Shown here piece after piece: positions 1 through 7,679 of a DNA stretch of 7,679 nucleotides; position 1 is the first letter of the stretch, and the number at the start of each line of letters is the position of its first letter. The stretch spans positions 1 to 7,679 of the forward strand of contig JANNRR010000138.1 of assembly GCA_031401675.1 (NCBI GenBank), written 5' to 3'. The stretch is from JANNRR01 sp031401675 (GTDB lineage: Bacteria > Pseudomonadota > Alphaproteobacteria > Rhodobacterales > Rhodobacteraceae). The notes under the pieces are model-generated. The model made no database searches. It saw only the letters and a program-made list of their open reading frames with translations, and was not told the origin of the DNA. The position numbers and the translations under genes are program-made.

Positions 1-1022
1 AGCGAACCGACGAACGGGTCGTTCATGATCTTGAACGCCAGCGCCGAAAACGGTTGCGCATAATAGGCCGACCGCGCGATGTTGCGGGTTTCGCTGTCGT
101 CGCCCGGCAGAAAGCCCATGTAGGCCGGCACGTCCAGCGGGTTCGGCAGGAAATCGATCACCGCGTTCAGCATCGGCTGCACGCCCTTGTTCTTGAACGA
201 CGACCCGCACAGGATCGGGATGAAGGAGATCGACAGCGTGCCCTTGCGGATCAGGCCGCGCAGGGTCTCCTCGTCCGGCTCGGTGCCCTCCAGATAGGCC
301 TCCATTACCGTGTCGTCCATCTCGACGGCCAGTTCCAGCATGTGGTGGCGCCACTCATCGGCCAGACCCTGCAGATCGGCGCGGATCGGTTGGCGGCGCC
401 AGGACGCGCCCAGGTCGTCGCCCTCGTACACCCATTCTTCCATGGTGATCAGGTCGATGATGCCTTCCAGCTTGTCTTCGGCACCGATCGGGATCTGCAC
501 CGGGCAGGGCTTGGCCCCGGTCCGTTCCTTGATCATCTTGACGCAGTTGTAGAAATCGGCCCCGGTCTTGTCCATCTTGTTGACGAACACGATGCGCGGC
601 ACCTTGTAGCGGTCGGCCTGACGCCAGACGGTTTCGGTCTGCGGCTCCACACCAGCGTTGCCGTCCAAGAGCACGACCGCTCCGTCCAGCACAGCCAGCG
701 ACCGCTCGACCTCGATGGTGAAGTCGACGTGGCCGGGGGTATCGATGATGTTGAAGCGGAACTTGTCCTTGGCGGCATGGGTCAGACCGGCGTCCACCGT
801 CCGCTCCCAGAATGTCGTCGTCGCGGCCGAGGTGATGGTGATGCCGCGTTCCTGCTCCTGCTCCATCCAGTCCATTGTCGCCGCACCATCGTGCACTTCG
901 CCAATTTTGTGGTTCTTGCCGGTATAATACAGGATGCGCTCGGTCGTCGTGGTCTTGCCCGCATCGATATGGGCAATGATCCCGAAGTTTCGGTAGCGGT
1001 CGAGGGAGTATTCGCGTGCCAT
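1..1022 (-). CDS. fusA: Translation elongation factor G (EF-G), N-terminal 340 codons, cut by window edge
   Basis: EF-G is the cytoplasmic GTPase that drives tRNA-mRNA translocation on the ribosome and, with ribosome recycling factor, subunit splitting. The reading frame is open from an ATG at 1022 to the left edge, so about half of a protein of roughly 700 residues is present. Seen in the translation: the P-loop AHIDAGKT (residues 17-24), the switch I segment ending RGITI (59-63), DTPGH (94-98) and NKMD (148-151), which together identify a translational GTPase. The segment after NKMD is the EF-G-specific G' insertion. The last visible residues (about 325-340, FSALAFKIMNDPFVGS) begin domain II. 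The start is supported by GAGG at 1031-1034, 8 nt before the ATG, and by the conserved N-terminus MAREYSLDRYRNFGIIAH. It lies 24 bp after rpsG in the same transcript; tuf often follows in this operon but is outside the window. No frameshift or missing motif was seen. Confidence 0.97.
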   Translation of the reverse strand, partial: MAREYSLDRYRNFGIIAHIDAGKTTTTERILYYTGKNHKIGEVHDGAATMDWMEQEQERGITITSAATTTFWERTVDAGLTHAAKDKFRFNIIDTPGHVDFTIEVERSLAVLDGAVVLLDGNAGVEPQTETVWRQADRYKVPRIVFVNKMDKTGADFYNCVKMIKERTGAKPCPVQIPIGAEDKLEGIIDLITMEEWVYEGDDLGASWRRQPIRADLQGLADEWRHHMLELAVEMDDTVMEAYLEGTEPDEETLRGLIRKGTLSISFIPILCGSSFKNKGVQPMLNAVIDFLPNPLDVPAYMGFLPGDDSETRNIARSAYYAQPFSALAFKIMNDPFVGS

Positions 1023-1046
1023 GACAGGAGCCTCAGGCTAATTGGG

Positions 1047-1517
1047 TTACCAGCGGTAATGGCTGAACGCCTTGTTGGCGTCGGCCATCTTGTGGGTGTC
1101 TTCGCGCTTTTTCACCGCCGTGCCACGGCTGTTGACGGCATCGAGCAGTTCGCCCGCCAGCCGCTCTTCCATGGTGTTTTCGTTGCGCTTGCGGGCCGCG
1201 ATGATTAGCCAGCGGATCGCCAGCGCCTCGCGGCGCTCGGGGCGCACTTCGACCGGAACCTGATAGGTGGCCCCGCCGACCCGGCGCGACCGCACTTCCA
1301 GCGACGGCTTGATATTGTCCAGCGCTTCACGGAACGCATCGATCGGCGACCGCTTCAGCCGGGTTTCCACCCGCTCCATCGCCGAATAGACGATCCGTTC
1401 CGCGACCGACTTCTTGCCGTCGGTCATCAGATTGTTCATGAACTTGGTCAACACCCGGTCGCCATACTTGGCATCGGGCAGAACTTCGCGCTTTTCGGCG
1501 GCGTGACGACGAGACAT
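1047..1517 (-). CDS. rpsG: 30S ribosomal protein S7
   Basis: S7 is a primary binder of the 3' major domain of 16S rRNA. It nucleates assembly of the 30S head and lies near the E-site tRNA and the mRNA exit. The 156-residue product has the usual bacterial length and is recognisable along its whole length: the basic N-terminus MSRRHAAEKREV, the KFMNNLMTDGKKS segment (about 26-38), the GGATYQVPVEV beta-hairpin region (about 81-91) that reaches toward the E site, and the C-terminal HKMADANKAFSHYRW end. The ATG at 1517 is preceded by GAGGAAA (1524-1530) with a 6-nt spacer; those bases begin inside the rpsL stop codon. In E. coli S7 is the autogenous translational repressor of the str operon, acting between rpsL and rpsG. 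Here that gap is only 11 bp, so any such control must use a different site. Stop codon is TAA. Confidence 0.98.
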   Translation of the reverse strand: MSRRHAAEKREVLPDAKYGDRVLTKFMNNLMTDGKKSVAERIVYSAMERVETRLKRSPIDAFREALDNIKPSLEVRSRRVGGATYQVPVEVRPERREALAIRWLIIAARKRNENTMEERLAGELLDAVNSRGTAVKKREDTHKMADANKAFSHYRW

Positions 1518-1523
1518 GGGCTA

Positions 1524-1531
1524 TTTCCTCA
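1524..1531 (-). promoter_or_regulatory. rpsG ribosome binding site overlapping the rpsL stop codon
   Basis: Read on the minus strand the bases are TGAGGAAA. The TGA stop of rpsL occupies 1529-1531 and supplies the first two bases (GA) of the GAGGAAA Shine-Dalgarno sequence for rpsG, whose ATG lies 6 nt further on. A ribosome terminating on rpsL would sit directly on the rpsG initiation region, so translational coupling of S12 and S7 synthesis is likely. The overlap is seen in the sequence; the coupling is inferred. Confidence 0.8.
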
Positions 1532-1900
1532 CTTCGGACGCTTGGCGCCGTATTTCGAACGACGCTGGCGACGATCCTTGACGCCTTGGGTATCCAGCAC
1601 ACCGCGCAGGATGTGGTAGCGCACGCCGGGCAAATCCTTGATCCGGCCGCCGCGGATCAGCACCACCGAATGTTCCTGCAGGTTGTGCTTTTCGCCGGGA
1701 ATGTAGCTGATGACCTCGAAACCGTTGGTCAGGCGCACCTTGGCGACTTTCCGCATGGCCGAGTTCGGCTTTTTCGGCGTGGTGGTATAGACGCGGGTAC
1801 AGACACCGCGTTTCTGCGGGCAGGATTCCAGGTGCTGCGACTTGGACCGTTTCACTCGTGGCTGCCGCGGTTTGCGGATCAGCTGTTGGATCGTTGGCAT
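1529..1900 (-). CDS. rpsL: 30S ribosomal protein S12
   Basis: S12 sits at the subunit interface next to the decoding centre and influences translational accuracy; it is the classical streptomycin-resistance locus. The 123-residue product has the standard length and matches the family throughout: MPTIQQLIRKPRQ at the N-terminus, CPQKRGVCTRVYTTTPKKPNS (residues 27-47), RLTNGFEV (56-63), HNLQEHSVVLIRGGR (72-86) and KDLPGVRYH (88-96). Lys43 and Lys88, the positions most often altered in streptomycin-resistant mutants, are both wild type, so sensitivity at this locus is predicted. Asp89, the residue methylthiolated by RimO in E. coli, is also present. The ATG at 1900 follows GGGGA (1907-1911) by 6 nt. 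It is the first gene of the str operon, downstream of a recognisable promoter and a leader of about 200 nt, and is followed after 11 bp by rpsG. Confidence 0.98.
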   Translation of the reverse strand: MPTIQQLIRKPRQPRVKRSKSQHLESCPQKRGVCTRVYTTTPKKPNSAMRKVAKVRLTNGFEVISYIPGEKHNLQEHSVVLIRGGRIKDLPGVRYHILRGVLDTQGVKDRRQRRSKYGAKRPK

Positions 1901-1985
1901 TCACGTTCCCCGTGTTGCGCTTCATCTCTCGCCTTGCGCAGGTCCCCCGAAAGGGTCGCTGGATGCAAAACGGCAAAACCGCAGG

Positions 1986-2007
1986 CGTCCCCATTGCTCC
2001 GGGGACG
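1986..2007 (-). repeat. Perfect 7-bp inverted repeat in the rpsL leader
   Basis: Arms CGTCCCC (transcript 5' side, 2007-2001) and GGGGACG (1992-1986) are exactly complementary around an 8-nt loop containing GGAG. In RNA this is a stable GC-rich hairpin about 85 nt before the rpsL start codon. It is one of the candidate regulatory elements of the leader; no known motif is recognised. Confidence 0.55.
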
Positions 2008-2026
2008 GTGCGGTGGAATTCCAGAG

Positions 2027-2049
2027 GATCGGGGCACAAGGCCCGGATC
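2027..2049 (-). repeat. Interrupted inverted repeat (GATC/GGGC arms) in the rpsL leader
   Basis: On the minus strand, GATC-C-GGGC (2049-2041) pairs with GCCC-C-GATC (2035-2027) around a 5-nt loop CTTGT. This gives eight base pairs with one symmetric C-C mismatch. The pairing is seen directly; function is unknown. Confidence 0.5.
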
Positions 2050-2074
2050 ATGACCACTTCGAATATTGAACCCA

Positions 2075-2097
2075 GGCAGCAGGGATACCCCGCTACC
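2075..2097 (-). repeat. 10-bp hairpin at the extreme 5' end of the rpsL transcript
   Basis: The minus-strand arms GGTAGCGGGG (2097-2088) and CCCTGCTGCC (2084-2075) pair over ten positions, counting two G-U wobbles, around a 3-nt loop TAT. With the predicted start near 2102 the hairpin would begin about 5 nt from the RNA 5' end. Such placement is known to slow 5'-dependent decay of bacterial mRNAs. It could also be a protein-binding site. Confidence 0.55.
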
Positions 2098-2108
2098 CGA
2101 GTGCGGGC

Positions 2109-2137
2109 GGTATAGGCAGAGTCGCAGGGGTTGTCAA
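2109..2137 (-). promoter_or_regulatory. Sigma70-type promoter of the str operon
   Basis: On the minus strand a perfect -35 hexamer TTGACA (2137-2132) is followed by a 17-bp spacer and the -10 hexamer TATACC (2114-2109). Start of transcription is predicted near the A at 2102. The bases between -10 and +1 are GCCCGC, a GC-rich discriminator of the type associated with stringent (ppGpp/DksA) control of ribosomal promoters in proteobacteria. The -35 box is only 20 bp after the transporter stop codon. No AT-rich UP element is visible upstream of -35. Confidence 0.85.
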
Positions 2138-2157
2138 CAGCCCGACCAGCCCGGAAT

Positions 2158-3057
2158 TCAAGGCGTTGCCGATTGCCCGGCGGCCCCCGAAATCCGCAGC
2201 CGCCGCTCGCGCATCAACGTGAAAATGCCGGTGGCCACGATGATGCCCGACCCCAGAATTGTCAGAAAATCCGGCCAGTCGCCAAACACCAAGAGCCCCA
2301 GCACCAGCGCCCACAGCAACCCGGTGTAACGGAACGGTGCCACAAACCCCAGATCGCCAACCCGCATCGTGGCGATGGCAAAGTGATAGCCTGCCACCAC
2401 GAAAGTCCCTGCCGCGATGATATATCCGACCTGCAGCCCGCTTGGCCTGACCCAGTCCACCGCCGTCGAAGCCACACCCGAAAACAGCGTTACAGCCACC
2501 CCGGCCCCAAGCGCCACCATAAGCGATGGCACCTCGGCCGACATCCGCCGCACGACCAGATCGCGCACCACCACACAAGCCACTGCCGCCAGCGCACAAA
2601 GCGAATAGACATTGAACCCTTCCGTCCCCGGCCGTACCACCAGCAGCACCCCGCAGAAGCCGATCACAATCGCCAGAAGCCGCCGCCAGCCGACGGTTTC
2701 GCCCAGAAACATTGCCCCAGCCAGCGTGATCGCCAGCGGCAACGCCTGAAAGATCGCGCTCATGTTGGCGATCGGCATGTGAAACAGGGCCGTCAGGAAA
2801 AAGTAGGTCGATCCGATTTCCGCCGCTGACCGTGCCAGGACAAGCCAGCGGTCACGGGCCGGAAAACGCAGATGCAACATCCCAAGCCACCAGGCAATCG
2901 CTGCCATCGCCACCACCGTGCCCATCCCGCGCAGCACCAGCAACTGCATCAGCGGCACATCCCCGGCCATCAGTTTCATGAATGCGTCATTGATCGTGAA
3001 ACAGGCCTGCCCGGCCATCATCAACAGCGCGCCCTGCGAATTCTGTGAAAGTGCCAT
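2158..3057 (-). CDS. EamA/DMT-superfamily inner-membrane transporter, substrate unknown
   Basis: The 299-residue product is almost entirely hydrophobic, with about ten predicted membrane helices (roughly 8-28, 36-60, 70-92, 96-118, 124-143, 150-168, 178-198, 208-228, 236-258, 263-283). This is the two-repeat EamA fold of the drug/metabolite transporter superfamily. Typical marks are the proline in helix 4 (P107) followed by GE (119-120), RPG after helix 5 (142-144), and in the second half AP-RYT (240-245) with FGD (258-260), where many relatives have Glu. I chose the ATG at 3057 because AGG (3064-3066) lies 6 nt upstream and the length fits the family; a GTG at 3099 would add 14 polar residues but has no ribosome site. 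Members export or import amino acids, riboflavin, S-adenosylmethionine and others, and sequence alone does not choose among them. It lies between the rpoC terminator and the rpsL promoter; no terminator follows it, so its transcripts may run into rpsL. Confidence 0.88.
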   Translation of the reverse strand: MALSQNSQGALLMMAGQACFTINDAFMKLMAGDVPLMQLLVLRGMGTVVAMAAIAWWLGMLHLRFPARDRWLVLARSAAEIGSTYFFLTALFHMPIANMSAIFQALPLAITLAGAMFLGETVGWRRLLAIVIGFCGVLLVVRPGTEGFNVYSLCALAAVACVVVRDLVVRRMSAEVPSLMVALGAGVAVTLFSGVASTAVDWVRPSGLQVGYIIAAGTFVVAGYHFAIATMRVGDLGFVAPFRYTGLLWALVLGLLVFGDWPDFLTILGSGIIVATGIFTLMRERRLRISGAAGQSATP

Positions 3058-3220
3058 TGCCAACCTGCCCGTTCCGCCCCCGCTGCTATCAGCCACCACC
3101 GGCCGACAACAGCGGCTTTTCCGGCAGGTGAATCACGGCGTTTTCCTCGGGATCAACTGCAGCGGCACACCGTCTGCCGGGCGCAGCACCCCGGCAACTT
3201 TCGCGTGCAAATCAGTTAAC

Positions 3221-3270
3221 GAAACATGAATGCCATACTAATAATCTATATAAATCAGATATTTACACGA
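3221..3270 (-). promoter_or_regulatory. AT-rich segment, probable promoter/control region of the transporter gene
   Basis: These 50 bp contain only 13 G or C (26%), in sharp contrast to the GC-rich surroundings, and lie 164 bp upstream of the transporter start and just past the rpoC terminator. They include TATATA-like stretches on both strands, but I could not fix a -35/-10 pair with normal spacing. The rest of the intergenic region (3058-3220) shows no gene and no clear signal. A regulator-binding site or a silencer-bound AT-rich island is an alternative reading. Confidence 0.35.
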
Positions 3271-3293
3271 TTTAGCACGCGGGTTACGCCATG

Positions 3294-3321
3294 AAAAACC
3301 CCCGCGCCATAAGCGCGGGGG
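3294..3321 (-). terminator. Intrinsic terminator of rpoC
   Basis: On the minus strand CCCCCGCGC (3321-3313) pairs perfectly with GCGCGGGGG (3307-3299): nine base pairs, eight of them G-C-rich without mismatch around a 5-nt loop TTATG, followed immediately by TTTTT (3298-3294). It begins 33 nt after the rpoC stop codon. This is a textbook Rho-independent terminator and should end the rpoB-rpoC transcript before the transporter gene. Confidence 0.95.
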
Positions 3322-3354
3322 CCAGTCTTCACTCTCTGCCTGTTCCCGGCAGTC

Positions 3355-7596
<4,242 letters not shown>

Positions 7597-7632
7597 TGCG
7601 TGTTCCTCAAAATGGGGCGGTGGCGGCAGGGC

Positions 7633-7679
7633 GGCGGGGTGAACCCCGCCCTACCGATTGGGCGTAGGGCGGGGTTCAC
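7633..7679. repeat. Palindromic intergenic repeat upstream of rpoC
   Basis: A perfect 16-bp inverted repeat, GTGAACCCCGCCCTAC (7639-7654) and GTAGGGCGGGGTTCAC (7664-7679), flanks a 9-nt centre CGATTGGGC. It ends exactly at the window edge and may continue. A second, smaller perfect repeat, GGCGGGGT (7633-7640) and ACCCCGCC (7643-7650), overlaps the left arm. GTAGGG-C/T-GGG-type palindromes are, from memory, common dispersed intergenic repeats in proteobacteria, so this may be a REP- or MITE-like element. On the rpoC-sense strand it is not followed by a uridine run, so it is not a standard terminator. It ends 36 nt before the rpoC start codon, in what should be the rpoB-rpoC spacer. Confidence 0.8.

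Larger units (their letters stand above)
1901..2102 (-). promoter_or_regulatory. Structured 5' leader of the rpsL-rpsG-fusA mRNA
   Basis: If transcription starts about 7 nt after the -10 box (near the A at 2102), the mRNA has an untranslated leader of about 200 nt, long for a gene with a normal Shine-Dalgarno site. Hand folding shows four hairpins in transcript order: 2097-2075 (10 bp), 2049-2027 (GATC plus GGGC arms around a C-C mismatch), 2007-1986 (7 bp, CGTCCCC/GGGGACG) and a small one at 1914-1902 holding the Shine-Dalgarno bases. None is directly followed by a uridine run, so no attenuator of the intrinsic-terminator type is evident; two TTTT runs occur about 6-15 nt after the third hairpin. 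I see no convincing gene in this stretch. An autoregulatory role is possible but is inference. Confidence 0.55.

Noticed and set aside
54..1208. A 384-codon open frame on the plus strand opposite fusA and rpsG
   Set aside because: It lies antisense to two unmistakable conserved genes and across their junction. Its translation is rich in Arg, His, Leu and Val with no recognisable domain, as expected for the reverse complement of GC-rich coding DNA.
1529..1900. Possible streptomycin-resistance allele of rpsL
   Set aside because: Lys43 and Lys88 are both wild type, and no substitution was seen in the neighbouring PKKPNS and GRIKDLPG segments beyond normal family variation.
1521..2057. A minus-strand frame that begins in the rpsL leader and overlaps rpsL out of frame, as a possible leader peptide
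   Set aside because: No convincing ribosome site precedes its GTG or ATG starts, and most of its length is the shifted frame of rpsL.
2131..2829. A 232-codon plus-strand open frame opposite the transporter
   Set aside because: Its product is extremely rich in His, Arg, Pro and Gln, which is what the complement of a hydrophobic membrane-protein gene gives. The minus-strand frame has a clear family assignment.
3058..3099. GTG start at 3099 giving a 313-residue transporter
   Set aside because: No purine-rich site lies upstream of it, and it adds only a short polar stretch. The ATG at 3057 has AGG at the proper distance and gives the usual family length.
3102..3120. GCCG/CGGC hairpin followed by TTTT on the plus strand, resembling a terminator
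   Set aside because: The stem is only 4 bp with a 7-nt loop, and no plus-strand gene lies upstream for it to terminate.

Overview
The window looks like chromosomal DNA from a high-GC alphaproteobacterium, most likely of the Rhodobacter/Paracoccus group (Rhodobacterales). This rests on base composition, on the close similarity of the RpoC, S7, S12 and EF-G sequences to those of that group as I recall them, and on the gene order. It was judged by eye, without a database search. All genes lie on the minus strand, so the region reads from right to left: (rpoB, outside) - rpoC - DMT-family transporter - rpsL - rpsG - fusA (runs off the left edge).

Right end (7597-7679): an upstream spacer of rpoC, presumably the rpoB-rpoC gap. 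It holds a perfect 16-bp inverted repeat that reaches the window edge and resembles a dispersed palindromic intergenic repeat. 3355-7596: complete rpoC, the beta' subunit of RNA polymerase, with all catalytic and zinc-binding residues. 3294-3321: a strong intrinsic terminator closing the rpo transcript. 3058-3293: an intergenic stretch with a strikingly AT-rich core, probably the promoter region of the next gene. 2158-3057: a ten-helix EamA/DMT-type inner-membrane transporter of unknown substrate, lying between the rpo and str clusters. 2109-2137: a near-consensus sigma70-type promoter with a GC-rich discriminator, 20 bp after the transporter stop codon. 1901-2102: a leader of about 200 nt containing several hairpins. 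1-1900: rpsL, rpsG and the 5' half of fusA, tightly packed (gaps of 11 and 24 bp) as a classical str operon.

Functionally, the window makes core transcription and translation machinery: the RNA polymerase catalytic subunit, two small-subunit ribosomal proteins and the translocase EF-G. The rpo and str units appear to be transcribed separately here (terminator after rpoC, own promoter before rpsL). The transporter looks like a passenger with no evident functional link.

I found no novel multi-gene system, CRISPR array, transposase or phage element. The points worth a second look are regulatory: the structured rpsL leader combined with a very short rpsL-rpsG junction that has no room for an E. 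coli-type S7 operator, the palindrome upstream of rpoC, and the transporter lying between the two housekeeping clusters.
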